This document shows positions 8,760-17,629 of a stretch of DNA of 64,000 nucleotides, piece by piece. A program made the position numbers and the translations under genes. Position 1 is the stretch's first letter. Each line of letters begins with the position of its first letter. The notes beneath the pieces were generated by a model, which was not told the origin of the DNA, searched no databases, and saw nothing but the letters and a program-made list of their open reading frames with translations. This DNA is from Gemmatimonadota bacterium (GTDB taxonomy: Bacteria; Gemmatimonadota; Gemmatimonadetes; Palauibacterales; KS3-K002), in NCBI GenBank assembly GCA_020344215.1, contig CP070815.1:2387858-2451857 (forward strand). Reading direction: 5' to 3'.

Positions 8760-11348
8760 TTAGCTGACAGTTCCCAGCAGCTTCGCCGCTCTGAACAGGG
8801 CGTCGGCCGACTGCAGGATTTTCGCTTTGAGTCGCGGCGGGTAGTCGGGGTGCTCCTCCAGGAACCTGCGGACAACAGCGGCGGCGCTCTGCGAACTGTG
8901 CCCAGCGAGCGTCGCGTCCAGCCATCTCTTGGGAAAGAAAATGTCCCCTGTTTCCTGTATCTCCTCGAGCAACTCGAGGCTGGGGAGGATGTACTTCTCG
9001 GAGGCGGATGCGCGTAACGGATGGTGCAGGTATCGCAGCGCTTCGAGCACCCACGGCTCGTGCTCGCGGTTCTCTACGTCCTTCAGCCCCTCGAAGAAGC
9101 GATCGCGGATGTCCGGGTCGGCTGACAAGGCAGGTCTCACAAATGCAAATCGCTCTCTACGATCGGGGTTATCTATGCGACCCTCCTGCTCTTCGAGAAC
9201 TTGCTCCCAATCCTCGACTCCCCGGACGGCGAGCTCCAGGGCTATTTGCGTGTAGTCGGACTCCGAGAGAATCAGGCCGGGGATCTCAGCCTCCTCACGC
9301 CAGATCTCACGCAGGCGTGCAACCGCGCTGCCGGAAAGAGCGACCGACCGGTAGGCGTTGAAGTAAGCGGCCTTGAGGCTGGAAGCCGACGCCTCCCGGG
9401 CCAAGCTCAGCAGGACTTCCTCTATCTGCTCTGTCCGGCCCCGACGCTCGCCATCCGTGAGAAACCGCCAGTACGCAACCTGTAGATATGCCAGAATACG
9501 TGCCGTCAGCAATTCATCCGGCTCAGACTGTAGCGCTGTGACAGCCAGGTCGACGATTCGAGCCGGAGCCACCTGCCCCTCCAGCATCGCCTCCCAGAGT
9601 GAAAGCCAGACGATACCGCGGGTCAGGGCGTTGGGCAGCGACGGCGCATTCTGCAGCAGGTAGTCCAGGCTCGCCGAGTCGAGCTCGAAATGTCCGTAGC
9701 CCAGACCCCGACCGTTCGCCAAGATGAAATCGGGCGGCGTTCCCGCAGCATTCCTCAGCCGAGCCGAGGGGCCCTCGAGATGCACCGGCAGTAGGCGTAC
9801 CGAGTCGCCGTAGGCGAGCATGACGCTGAGCCGCTGGTTCCAGAGACGGCCCCGGCCCCACGCGTCCGACTGGTCCAGCCTTATCGAAGCCAGGGCACCC
9901 GCCTCATCCAGGGTAGGAGAAGCGACGACTGTTGGCCGACCGGGTTCCTCAACCCATGTGCGGCTCCAGGCGGCCAGATCGAGTTCCGTGCTCGAGTCGA
10001 GGACGCGGATCAGGTCCGACCAGCTTGCATTGGCGAAAGCCCAGGTGGCCAGGTACTCCCGCAGCCCGTCGCGCAGCACCTCTTCGCCTACGAGCCCCTC
10101 CAGCTGCTTCATCACGATTGGTGCTTTCTCATAGATGATTGCACCGTACAGGGTGCCAGCCTCACGCAGGTTGCTCAGCTCTTGGCGGATCGGGTTGGCT
10201 CCCGGCGTTCGATCCACCTCGTACGCTGCCGGGTAGTGCGCGATCAGGAAGCGGAGCTCGTGATCGAGTTCCGGGAACGAGGGGTTCACTATCTCGGCCG
10301 CCATGAAGTTGGCGAAGACCTCTTTCATCCAAACATCGTCGAACCACTCCATGGTCACGAGATCGCCGAACCACATGTGCGCGGTCTCGTGCGCAATCAG
10401 GCTGGCCCGCCCGAGCATGTCGTTCTGGGTGGCCGACTCGTCGAGCAGCAGCCGGGAAGCCCGGTACAGTATCGCTCCGGGATGCTCCATTCCTCCGTAC
10501 TGGAAGGATGGGATCAGCACGAAATCGAACTTCTCGAACGGATAGTCGATGCCCGTGTACGATTCCAGCCAGTCGAGCGCTGCTCCGTGGAGATCGAAGA
10601 TCGCTTCGATATTCCGCGCGACTTTGAGACTGTCGGTCTCCCGGTGATACATATGCATCACACGGCCGCCCCGCTCGGCCGAGATCGCGTCAAACTCGCC
10701 GGCAACGAAAGAGAACAGGTATGTGCTGATCGGTTCGGTCTCCGCGAAGCTGAACACGGCCCGCCCATCCTCGATCCGATGAGAGGCGAGCGAGGCGTTG
10801 GCGACTGCCTGCCAAGCAGGAGGCACGTCGAGGGTCAGCCTGAATCGCGCCTTCAAGTCCGGTTGGTCAAAGCACGGCATCGCGAATCGCGCTCTGTCAG
10901 GCACGAAGAGCGAGTACAAGAACTCTCGATTGCGGTTCAGCGAGGCGTCACCGGCGAGGAAATCGATCTCGACAGAGTTGTCGCCGATCTGGAACGCCGC
11001 CGCCGGGATCACGATGTGGTCGTTGACGATCTCGAAGTCGGTGAGGTTGGGGCCGACACGTACAGCCAGCACGCTTTCCCGGGGCTCAGCGAAATCGACG
11101 ACCAAGGGATCGCCGGTATCGCTCAGTCGGAAGCGGACACTCAGGCGGCCCTCTATGCGCTCGCTGACGGAATCGGGGATCGAAAGGCGCAGCTCGTAGC
11201 GCAGGTCCGAGAGAAGGTCGGCCCGTCGCTGGGCGAGTGCCCATGAGACACCCGACGCGGTGTCAGGCGTCCGATCGACGCGGCAGCCGATTGCCAGCGC
11301 CAGGAGGATACTGGCGGCGGCACACCGTCTCGGCACTACTAGCCTCAT
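8760..11348 (-). CDS. M1-family zinc aminopeptidase, lipoprotein
   Basis: 862 aa from ATG 11348. The start is chosen because it begins a lipoprotein signal (MRLVVPRRCAAASILLALAIGC, shown here by its lipobox AIGC with Cys22). The catalytic domain has the exopeptidase motif as GGMEH (GAMEN variant) near residue 285 and the zinc site H320-E321-T-A-H324 with E343 after 18 residues, so it is probably active. Residues 470-862 are the helical C-terminal domain of M1 enzymes. Expected location: periplasmic face of a membrane, where it trims N-terminal residues of imported or secreted peptides. Confidence 0.9.
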   Translation of the reverse strand: MRLVVPRRCAAASILLALAIGCRVDRTPDTASGVSWALAQRRADLLSDLRYELRLSIPDSVSERIEGRLSVRFRLSDTGDPLVVDFAEPRESVLAVRVGPNLTDFEIVNDHIVIPAAAFQIGDNSVEIDFLAGDASLNRNREFLYSLFVPDRARFAMPCFDQPDLKARFRLTLDVPPAWQAVANASLASHRIEDGRAVFSFAETEPISTYLFSFVAGEFDAISAERGGRVMHMYHRETDSLKVARNIEAIFDLHGAALDWLESYTGIDYPFEKFDFVLIPSFQYGGMEHPGAILYRASRLLLDESATQNDMLGRASLIAHETAHMWFGDLVTMEWFDDVWMKEVFANFMAAEIVNPSFPELDHELRFLIAHYPAAYEVDRTPGANPIRQELSNLREAGTLYGAIIYEKAPIVMKQLEGLVGEEVLRDGLREYLATWAFANASWSDLIRVLDSSTELDLAAWSRTWVEEPGRPTVVASPTLDEAGALASIRLDQSDAWGRGRLWNQRLSVMLAYGDSVRLLPVHLEGPSARLRNAAGTPPDFILANGRGLGYGHFELDSASLDYLLQNAPSLPNALTRGIVWLSLWEAMLEGQVAPARIVDLAVTALQSEPDELLTARILAYLQVAYWRFLTDGERRGRTEQIEEVLLSLAREASASSLKAAYFNAYRSVALSGSAVARLREIWREEAEIPGLILSESDYTQIALELAVRGVEDWEQVLEEQEGRIDNPDRRERFAFVRPALSADPDIRDRFFEGLKDVENREHEPWVLEALRYLHHPLRASASEKYILPSLELLEEIQETGDIFFPKRWLDATLAGHSSQSAAAVVRRFLEEHPDYPPRLKAKILQSADALFRAAKLLGTVS

Positions 11349-11423
11349 CGGATAGTGATCCCTGCGCGCTGAGAATCGATCAACAGCGGCGGTTCGCCCA
11401 GTCCGAAGCGCTCGCACCGCCTT

Positions 11424-11888
11424 CTATCGGGCGGCGGAGACCAGTGTGTTGATGTATGCCACCGCGGCGTCGATGTCACGATACCCGAGCCCGTGCAGTC
11501 CCCAGTTAGGCATCTCGCCGGCCAAGCCCACGAAAATCCGCTCACGCAGTGAGTCCGCTTCGTAGGTGTACTTCCAGTCGGGGACCAGGAACGATGGCAC
11601 GTCTATCCCCAGCTGCTGCGCGCCCAAACCGTCACCGCGACCTCCCTCACCGTGACATTTCTCGCAGCTCGCCCGCCAGACGAGCGCACCGCGCTGGACC
11701 CGAGCGTCCGGGCTCTCCCAGCTCACGGTGTCAAAGACCGTGGCGTTGTACAGTTCCTGGGCCATCGCCAGTGAGTCGGCGCGAGCCGCTTGCATTCTCG
11801 CTTCCCGGTCCGCCGCCGTCTCGCCCCCGCAACCGGCAAGGGCGACGAGTGCGAGGCACGAGAGCGCCAAAGCGAGTCTCCAACGCAT
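11424..11888 (-). CDS. Monohaem cytochrome c lipoprotein
   Basis: 154 aa from ATG 11888. Signal peptide with lipobox LAGC (Cys20). A haem-binding CEKCH occupies residues 75-79, followed by 'GEGGRGDGLG' and a likely axial Met in 'GEMPNWG', the pattern of class I cytochrome c. It carries electrons in the periplasm; the partner is unknown. It lies downstream of the hydrogenase operon on the same strand, 434 bp past the last operon gene, behind a promoter-like site that shares a sequence word with the operon promoter. Confidence 0.87.
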   Translation of the reverse strand: MRWRLALALSCLALVALAGCGGETAADREARMQAARADSLAMAQELYNATVFDTVSWESPDARVQRGALVWRASCEKCHGEGGRGDGLGAQQLGIDVPSFLVPDWKYTYEADSLRERIFVGLAGEMPNWGLHGLGYRDIDAAVAYINTLVSAAR

Positions 11889-12321
11889 GGCATCCCCCTG
11901 TTCGCTAGGGTGGATTCGGATGAGAGCTACTCGATATGAGTGCGAGATGTGTGCCATATGCACCCTGGTTCTTTTGATTCTCAGCCACTGCAGATCGCCC
12001 GTGGCATTGGGCCCCACTACCGGCCAGTCATCCCAAAGCGTGACTTTCCGCCCCGAGGATCGGCACCAGCACGGCGGTCCAGCGCGGCCCCAAACCGCAC
12101 TGCTTGGCCTGGGAATTGCCTTTGATTTAGTAAAATAGGTTAACCTTTTCGTCCCGCAAAAGCCCTCGTGCCAGTCCCGCCTTTCGGCATCGCGCTTCAG
12201 CACGACCCTCGGCAGTCGAGTCGCCACGTGGCCGGCTCGAGCATTCCCCCTGTCTCAGCTCGTGGAACCGTTGAAGGGGAGCCGGCAGATGTTGGAGAGC
12301 CCCTTAGCGACGGATTACTAT
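11889..12321. other. Intergenic region between hydrogenase operon and cytochrome c gene
   Basis: 433 bp without a convincing gene. The frame of the cytochrome c gene stays open upstream, but its translation has no family character. An AT-rich patch near 12120-12150 holds the promoter/operator described separately. No strong terminator for the upstream operon was recognised. Confidence 0.6.
12132..12159 (-). promoter_or_regulatory. Promoter-like site with GGTTAACC palindrome (possible MarR-type operator)
   Basis: Minus strand: -35-like TTGCGG (12159-12154), 16-bp spacer, -10-like TATTTT (12137-12132). The spacer contains the 10-bp palindrome AGGTTAACCT (12137-12146). On the plus strand the 14-mer GGTTAACCTTTTCG (12138-12151) differs in one base from the word at 30850-30863 in the promoter of the marR-led operon. 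Probably drives the cytochrome c gene, leaving a 5' leader of roughly 240 nt. Confidence 0.45.
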
Positions 12322-12807
12322 CTAGCTGAAGTGCGCCTCGCTGAGCAGCCCCGCGGCACGCTCGACCGCTTTCTCAACCGGAGGCGATAGACCTGGGGAC
12401 ACTTCCTCCGGGATGTGTGCCACTTGACAGGCGAGTACGGAGACTTCCACGCCGCCGAGATCTCGAAGCTCGCGCAGTAGGTTGGATGTTGGGACCTGGT
12501 GCATCGAGAAGTCGTCGGTCTTCGTTGCCGGCAGGGAGTCGATCTCCGGGTTGAAGAGATCGCCCGGCTCGTGTCCATAGTCCATCGCGTCCACAATGAC
12601 TATCCTCGAAGGCTTCTCCTCAGAGAGCAGTATGTCGAAGAGGATATTCCGGACCGAGGTACCGGCGTTTACGACACAGACATCTGCCGGGATCGTGCAG
12701 TGCCGCTGGCAGTACTCCGCCACCGCCGGGCCGAATCCGTCGTCACCGAATAGAATGTTACCGCATCCCAGGATACAGGTGTGCTTGCCCTCCCAGTCCG
12801 GCACCAT
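12322..12807 (-). CDS. [NiFe]-hydrogenase maturation endopeptidase (HyaD/HycI/FrhD-type)
   Basis: 161 aa from ATG 12807, chosen because AGGAGG lies 8 nt upstream; a longer TTG frame exists to 12897. The N-terminus has G-C-G-N-x-L-x-G-D-D-G-x-G-P, the M52 protease signature whose Asp helps bind nickel. 'VVNAGTSVRNILFD' and 'IVIVDAMDYG' supply the second conserved Asp region. It should remove the C-terminal peptide of the large subunit encoded 100 bp upstream after Ni-Fe insertion. Last gene of the operon. No hyp accessory genes are in the window. Confidence 0.9.
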   Translation of the reverse strand: MVPDWEGKHTCILGCGNILFGDDGFGPAVAEYCQRHCTIPADVCVVNAGTSVRNILFDILLSEEKPSRIVIVDAMDYGHEPGDLFNPEIDSLPATKTDDFSMHQVPTSNLLRELRDLGGVEVSVLACQVAHIPEEVSPGLSPPVEKAVERAAGLLSEAHFS

Positions 12808-12907
12808 CCGCTGAACCTCCTGCAGCTCAAGTCCCAGAACGAATAGGGGCTCCTCCCGCAGCCGGCCACAAGCCTGCCAGCTGGGGAAGAGCCCCAATTC
12901 ACGACCC

Positions 12908-14347
12908 TCAGGTCGTCAGGGTATCAATCACCTCCCCCTGAGCGTTACGGATCTGCACCTTCACCGGCAATCTGCCGGATAGATCGTGTGTCGCGCAGGA
13001 CAGGCACGGATCGTAGGCACGTATGGCCATCTCGATCGTGTTCAGGATACCCTGGTCGTAGGCGCCATCCTTGATCAGGGCCTGCGCCGCCTGCTTGACG
13101 GACATGTTTATCGGACCGTTGTTGTGCGTCGTACCGACAATCAGGTTCATGTCGGTCACCAGCCCATTGTCGTCCGTCTCGTAGTCATGGATCAGGGTAC
13201 CCCTGGGCGCCTCGACGCAGCCCACACCCCTTGCCGCACGCGGCGTGACCGGCACCCTGGTCTCGGTGCTGGTGATCTCGGGATCGTTAAGCAGCTCTAC
13301 CGCCTTCTCGGCGTTGTAGAGCAGTTCGATCAGCCGCGCCCAGTTGTAGAGCAACGTCAGCTGGACGGGCCGGCCGAACTTCTCGCGGAACTCCTCGAGC
13401 TCTTTCTGAGCCAGGGGGGTACTGATCCTGTCGCAGACGTTCATGCGAGCGAGCGTGTTCGTCCGATAGATCCCCGATGGATTATCTAGGTCCATCGAGA
13501 ACTCGCCCCACTGCTTCGCATACGGGAACTTGAGGTACGTCCACGGTTCGACATGCTCCCCGATATAATCGGTGTACTCGCTGTACTGGAACTCGTCGTA
13601 TGAACCATCGGGCTTCATCAGGCGAGCCATCCCGTCGTACAGGTCGAGGGTGCCGTCGCCGGTGACAGTACCGAGGAACCCGGTGTTGATGACTCCCACG
13701 GTTTTAACAGCATCCAGGTACTTCGGGAATATGTTCTCCTTCGCGAACGCGATGGCGAACTTCGCGAATTCCAGCACCTCATTCGCCATTGCCAGGACCC
13801 GTTCGCGCTCGGCCTCGGTCAGAGGTTTGCTGAAACCACCGGGCACAGCGGTTACAGGGTGAATGCTCTTCCCCGATACGATGTTGAGCATCTGCGCCCC
13901 GAGGTGCCTGTTACGGACGACCTGTCGCCCTATCTCGGGGTTTGCCTGGGCGATGCCAATGACGTTCCTCACCGAGTAATCGGCGTCCGGCCCCATTACG
14001 TAATCCGCGCCGGCGAGGAAGAAGAAATGCAGGATGTGCTCCTCGGTGTAGGCGACGGCATTGCACAGCTCACGGAGCTTCCTGCCCGCGCTGGGTGGGG
14101 TCACACCAAACACCGCATCATTGGCCTTGGCTGAGGCCAGATGGTGCGACCAGGGGCACACTCCGCAGATACTCGTGACGATGCGAGGAAGCTCCTCTAC
14201 GGGCCTTCCAATGCAGAACTTCTCGAAGCCACGAAGCTCGACGACGTTGACGAAAGTGTCCGCCACATTGCCGCTATCGTCGAGGTTTATGGTGACCTTG
14301 GCGTGGCCCTCTATCCTCGTTACCGGAGCAAGTGTGATCGTTTTCAT
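12908..14347 (-). CDS. mvhA: [NiFe]-hydrogenase large subunit, group 3c-like (MvhA type)
   Basis: 479 aa from ATG 14347, 17 bp after mvhG. The active-site cysteine pairs are C61-G-V-C64 ('TSICGVCPWSHH') and D446-P-C448-L-S-C451. H454 is the expected cleavage site, leaving a 25-residue C-terminal extension that the protease gene downstream would remove. The 'LAPVTRIEGHAKV' start is typical of group 3 large subunits. Linked mvhG, mvhD and hdr genes support a heterodisulfide-reductase-linked (3c) class. The reaction is H2 = 2 H+ + 2 e-, in the cytoplasm; the direction here is not known. Confidence 0.93.
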   Translation of the reverse strand: MKTITLAPVTRIEGHAKVTINLDDSGNVADTFVNVVELRGFEKFCIGRPVEELPRIVTSICGVCPWSHHLASAKANDAVFGVTPPSAGRKLRELCNAVAYTEEHILHFFFLAGADYVMGPDADYSVRNVIGIAQANPEIGRQVVRNRHLGAQMLNIVSGKSIHPVTAVPGGFSKPLTEAERERVLAMANEVLEFAKFAIAFAKENIFPKYLDAVKTVGVINTGFLGTVTGDGTLDLYDGMARLMKPDGSYDEFQYSEYTDYIGEHVEPWTYLKFPYAKQWGEFSMDLDNPSGIYRTNTLARMNVCDRISTPLAQKELEEFREKFGRPVQLTLLYNWARLIELLYNAEKAVELLNDPEITSTETRVPVTPRAARGVGCVEAPRGTLIHDYETDDNGLVTDMNLIVGTTHNNGPINMSVKQAAQALIKDGAYDQGILNTIEMAIRAYDPCLSCATHDLSGRLPVKVQIRNAQGEVIDTLTT

Positions 14348-14364
14348 CGCTCTAGCCCCCCTGT

Positions 14365-15315
14365 CTATTTGGGCCGCGCCGGCAGCGGCCTGAGCCGCTT
14401 CTGACCGCCGATGTACCGGTTCAGCAGTGCGCGTCTGTCCTCCACCTGCTTGGCGTCGAGCCCGACTGAGGAGATAGCACTCATCATATCCACCATGGGA
14501 TTGGCTCCCTTGCGGATTGGGCCGAAGCAGCCACGGCACGGCATATAACCCTTGATGCAACGTGGGACCGTCACACCACCGTTTCCTTCCTTGTGGCCAC
14601 AGCCGGCAAGGGTGACAGGTCCGAGACAGAGATAGCCCTGCTCCATGAAGCACCTTGTCTGGTCCCAGGGCGCCTCCTGCTTGAACTCCACTGAATCGAG
14701 GGTCCTCTTGATCTCACCGCCCGCGGCTTTCTCCTCACGCTTCAGCGGGCACTCGTCGCACACGCTGCGCTCGGGAAGCTCGAAGCTCTTGCCTTCCAGA
14801 AGCGCGGTCAGCGCTCTAACGATGATATCTGGGTTAGTGGGACAGCCTGGGATGTAGATATCCACAGGAACGACCTCATCCACGGCATACACCCTGTCGA
14901 GCAGCGGAGGAATGTTGTCGCTGGGCGTGTCCGCGGGTTTCGTCGTCTTCGATTCCCTGTACACCTTGTCATACAGGGCTTCGAGAGGAAACATGTTAGC
15001 AAGTGCCGGAATCCCTCCATAGCACGCGCACGAGCCGAGCGCGATGAGGGTCCCGCACTTCTTCCGCATCTCCTCGGTGACGTGTTTCTCCTTCTCGTTC
15101 CTTACGCCTCCAGAGATGATGCCGACATCCGCCTCGGGGATCGTCAGTTCTTCCTCCTCCCCGGTTTGCCCGTAGTACTTATGGTCCATCAATACGGGCA
15201 TGTGAACGAAGTTCAGCTCTGGCAACAAGTCCAGCAGCGGCTCGCCTATGTCGAGGATCGTGACTTCACACCCTCCGCAGATGTTCAGCCACTCCTCTGC
15301 AACGTTGACTGCCAT
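14365..15315 (-). CDS. mvhG: [NiFe]-hydrogenase small subunit (MvhG type)
   Basis: 316 aa from ATG 15315, preceded by GGAGGGG 8 nt upstream; an upstream in-frame start at 15354 is less likely. No Tat signal, so it is cytoplasmic. The proximal cluster motif is N-I-C13-G-G-C16-E with 'GSCACYGG' and 'PGCPTNPD' further on. Extra cysteines are in 'CDECPLK', 'CFMEQGYLCLGPVTLAGCG' and 'PCRGCFGP', which fits three [4Fe-4S] clusters. It relays electrons from the Ni-Fe centre to MvhD and the Hdr core. Flanked by the response regulator and mvhA. Confidence 0.92.
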   Translation of the reverse strand: MAVNVAEEWLNICGGCEVTILDIGEPLLDLLPELNFVHMPVLMDHKYYGQTGEEEELTIPEADVGIISGGVRNEKEKHVTEEMRKKCGTLIALGSCACYGGIPALANMFPLEALYDKVYRESKTTKPADTPSDNIPPLLDRVYAVDEVVPVDIYIPGCPTNPDIIVRALTALLEGKSFELPERSVCDECPLKREEKAAGGEIKRTLDSVEFKQEAPWDQTRCFMEQGYLCLGPVTLAGCGHKEGNGGVTVPRCIKGYMPCRGCFGPIRKGANPMVDMMSAISSVGLDAKQVEDRRALLNRYIGGQKRLRPLPARPK

Positions 15316-15360
15316 GGCACTCTCCCCTCCTTTCGATACAGAAGAGCTGGTCAAAAGACC

Positions 15361-15762
15361 TTACCTATCCTTCTGGGAAAGCAACCGCTCGACCGTCTCT
15401 AAGAGAACCTGCGGCTCGATAGGCTTCTCCACGTATTCGTCGACCGGTAAGAAATCGGGGTGTATCCGTTCGCCCGGAAAGTCGAATCCTGTCTGCTCGC
15501 GCATCGATGTCAACATGAGGATGGGTATGTCCTTGTGGCGAGGATCTTTCCTGATCGTTCTGGCGAAGACGAATCCCTCAGCCCCTCTCCCCATCATGAC
15601 GTCGAGGATTATAACGTCCGGGCTCTCCTCCTCCACTCGAGCCAGCCCTTCGGCCTGATTGTACGCGACCCGCACTCTATATTGCTTGGTTTCGAGGATA
15701 GTCTGCGTAATCTCCACGAAATCTGGGTCATCATCGATGATCAGTATGCTCGGAGTACTCAT
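15361..15762 (-). CDS. Single-domain response regulator (receiver only)
   Basis: 133 aa consisting of one receiver domain: acidic pocket D10-D11-D12, phosphoacceptor D54 in 'IILDVMM', Ser/Thr in 'LMLTSMRE' and Lys in 'YVEKP'. A loop between strands 4 and 5 ('QTGFDFPGERIHPDFLPVDE') is longer than usual. No DNA-binding or enzymatic output domain follows. The start overlaps the sensor kinase stop by 4 bp (ATGA), so the pair is translationally coupled. Its output is probably by protein contact, possibly with the hydrogenase or the ATPase proteins of the operon. Confidence 0.9.
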   Translation of the reverse strand: MSTPSILIIDDDPDFVEITQTILETKQYRVRVAYNQAEGLARVEEESPDVIILDVMMGRGAEGFVFARTIRKDPRHKDIPILMLTSMREQTGFDFPGERIHPDFLPVDEYVEKPIEPQVLLETVERLLSQKDR

Positions 15763-17324
15763 GTTCCATCCTTCGGCAGGGAAATGGTCACAGTGGTTCC
15801 AACTCCCAGTGTGCTCTCAAGGTCGATGTCGCCACCGTACTTCTCGACGACTTTCTTCACTATGGAGAGCCCCAGCCCCGTGCCCTCATAGACATGTTCT
15901 GTCACGTTGTCGCCCCGATAGAAATCCCGAAAGCAGTGTGGTAGATCATCTTCCATAATGCCGATGCCTGTATCTGACACGCTGAGCACAACCCTGTCAC
16001 TCTCGGTCTTGACCGTGACACGAACGCTTCCCTCCAGGGTGTAGTTGACGGCATTGCTGAGCAGGTTGGAGACTGCATACTCCAGGTCCCTGACCGTGGC
16101 AGTAACGTGTGCCGGCTCCGCCTCCAGCTCGAGCGCGAGCGCGACACCCTTCTTGTCAGCGAGATGCGAGAACTGGCTGACGCAGCGCGCTGCCAGCGCG
16201 CACAGATCCACCGACTCGGCAGCCCTCTGGAATCGATTCTCCGACACCGCGGCCATGTCAAGCAGGTCGTTCACTGTGGCCAACAGTAGGCCGCATTTCT
16301 TGTCCACACGGCCCAGCATCTCTTGCTGCTTCGGGTTGAGGTCTCCGACGATCTGGTTGGTGATGAGCCTGACAAAGCTCTGCATGCCGGAGACGGGCGC
16401 CCTGAGTTGGTGTATGACCGTGCGGATGAACTCGGATCTTCGACGGTCAGCCTCACGCAACCTTTCGTTAGCTTCTTCCAGCTCCTTCGTGGCTGTCTTC
16501 ACCTTGTTCTCGAGCTCTCTACCCCAGCGCTCGCGTGCATCGGCGGCTCTCCTCAGCTTCGCGGTCATCGCGTTAAACGCGGCACAGAGCTTCCCCAGTT
16601 CGTCGTCGCTCGATACCGCCAATTGACAATCGAGGTCGCCTTCTGCCACTCGCTCTGTGCCCTGCAGGAGACGCATGACAGGCTGCCTCACAAACCGTTG
16701 AAGCGCGAAGGCCACGCCTACCCAGACGAAAAGGATCGCAATAACCCCCGACAGGATCGCGGCTCGCCGCACGCGTTGAATGCTGGCGTCGACGTCTTGC
16801 AGCGAGAAGATGCCGTCCAAGACGCCGAGAACGTTTTGGCTCCTGTCGTGACACCCGTAGCACGGCGTGCCGTTGTATATCGGCGTTATGATGGCGAGTC
16901 TGCGATGGCCGTCCGCCCCCTCGAACGTCCTCCCTCGCTCCAGGGGCGGCGGCATCACGGCGGGTGCCCCGTCCGTGTGGCACTTGATGCACATCTCGTG
17001 GGTCATGTCGACCCTCTCATGAACCTCAGATCGTTCAGTAGAGAGGACTATCGTACCTTCCTTGTCAAAGAGGCGGATCCTCTCGAGTTCGTCCTCTTGA
17101 GTGAAGGCATCTAGAATACTGACGATCTCCGTCGTCCTATGGGCCGCCATCTCCTCCCGTATGCTCTGGGCGGCCATATCGCTTATCCGGCTCGTGTGTG
17201 ACAGCGCATGCCTTAACAGTTCTCTTTCGTGAGTTCCAGCCGTGTAGGCGAGCAGCACGGCGATCGAGGCCGACAGAATGATACCGACCACCAGCATGAC
17301 CCTGAATTGCACGGAGTGCCACAT
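15759..17324 (-). CDS. Sensor histidine kinase with dihaem-type periplasmic domain
   Basis: 521 aa. TM1 spans residues 9-28. The extracytoplasmic domain (29-189) carries two haem c motifs, C112-I-K-C-H116 and C155-Y-G-C-H159. TM2 spans 190-208. A HAMP domain and a coiled coil follow (210-300), then the HisKA box with phosphoacceptor His near 307 ('VIHQLRAPVSG'), then an ATPase domain with N box 'NLLSNAVNY', G1 'DTGIGI' and G2 'GTGLGL'. It probably senses redox state or a gaseous ligand through haem c and phosphorylates the adjacent receiver. Placed inside the hydrogenase operon, between a small gene and mvhG. Confidence 0.92.
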   Translation of the reverse strand: MWHSVQFRVMLVVGIILSASIAVLLAYTAGTHERELLRHALSHTSRISDMAAQSIREEMAAHRTTEIVSILDAFTQEDELERIRLFDKEGTIVLSTERSEVHERVDMTHEMCIKCHTDGAPAVMPPPLERGRTFEGADGHRRLAIITPIYNGTPCYGCHDRSQNVLGVLDGIFSLQDVDASIQRVRRAAILSGVIAILFVWVGVAFALQRFVRQPVMRLLQGTERVAEGDLDCQLAVSSDDELGKLCAAFNAMTAKLRRAADARERWGRELENKVKTATKELEEANERLREADRRRSEFIRTVIHQLRAPVSGMQSFVRLITNQIVGDLNPKQQEMLGRVDKKCGLLLATVNDLLDMAAVSENRFQRAAESVDLCALAARCVSQFSHLADKKGVALALELEAEPAHVTATVRDLEYAVSNLLSNAVNYTLEGSVRVTVKTESDRVVLSVSDTGIGIMEDDLPHCFRDFYRGDNVTEHVYEGTGLGLSIVKKVVEKYGGDIDLESTLGVGTTVTISLPKDGT

Positions 17325-17365
17325 CGTCCACTCGCTTCAGAGCAAAGGCCGTCGCGGTCTTGTTG

Positions 17366-17563
17366 TCAGGTCTCGGTCACCACGACTTCGGTGGCTACCC
17401 GGCGCGTGTAGAGGAGGTATTTCTCCTCTTCGCGGCACAGCCGAACCTCGAAGCCGTTGCCCGCGTATTGTTGCTCGACCTCCTTGGCCTTCGCTTCGCT
17501 GTCGTATTCTTCTCCGTCCCACAGATACTTCTTCCCCTCGAAGAATCGGACTTTCCCTATCAT
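17366..17563 (-). CDS. Small conserved-looking protein of unknown function in hydrogenase operon
   Basis: 65 aa, acidic/lysine-rich start ('MIGKVRFFEGKKYLWDGEEY') with strand-rich pattern and a single cysteine in 'EVRLCREEEKYLLYTRR'. It resembles a small single-domain soluble protein and has no TM segment. It sits 66 bp after mvhD and 41 bp before the kinase on the same strand, and the frame and codon use fit its neighbours. No family is recognised. Confidence 0.6.
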   Translation of the reverse strand: MIGKVRFFEGKKYLWDGEEYDSEAKAKEVEQQYAGNGFEVRLCREEEKYLLYTRRVATEVVVTET

Positions 17564-17629
17564 GCCTCGGTACCCCTTTTACCCTTCCTGGCTAAACACG
17601 GCTTCGGCTGAGGGACCAGACAAACCGCC

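Noticed and set aside
10182..11246. Long plus-strand open frame opposite the M1 aminopeptidase
   Set aside because: It is antisense to a strongly supported enzyme with full motifs. High GC keeps the opposite strand open by codon bias, and it has no family features.
11889..12227. Upstream extension of the cytochrome c gene
   Set aside because: A clear lipoprotein signal begins at 11888, and the extension has no hydrophobic or family features.
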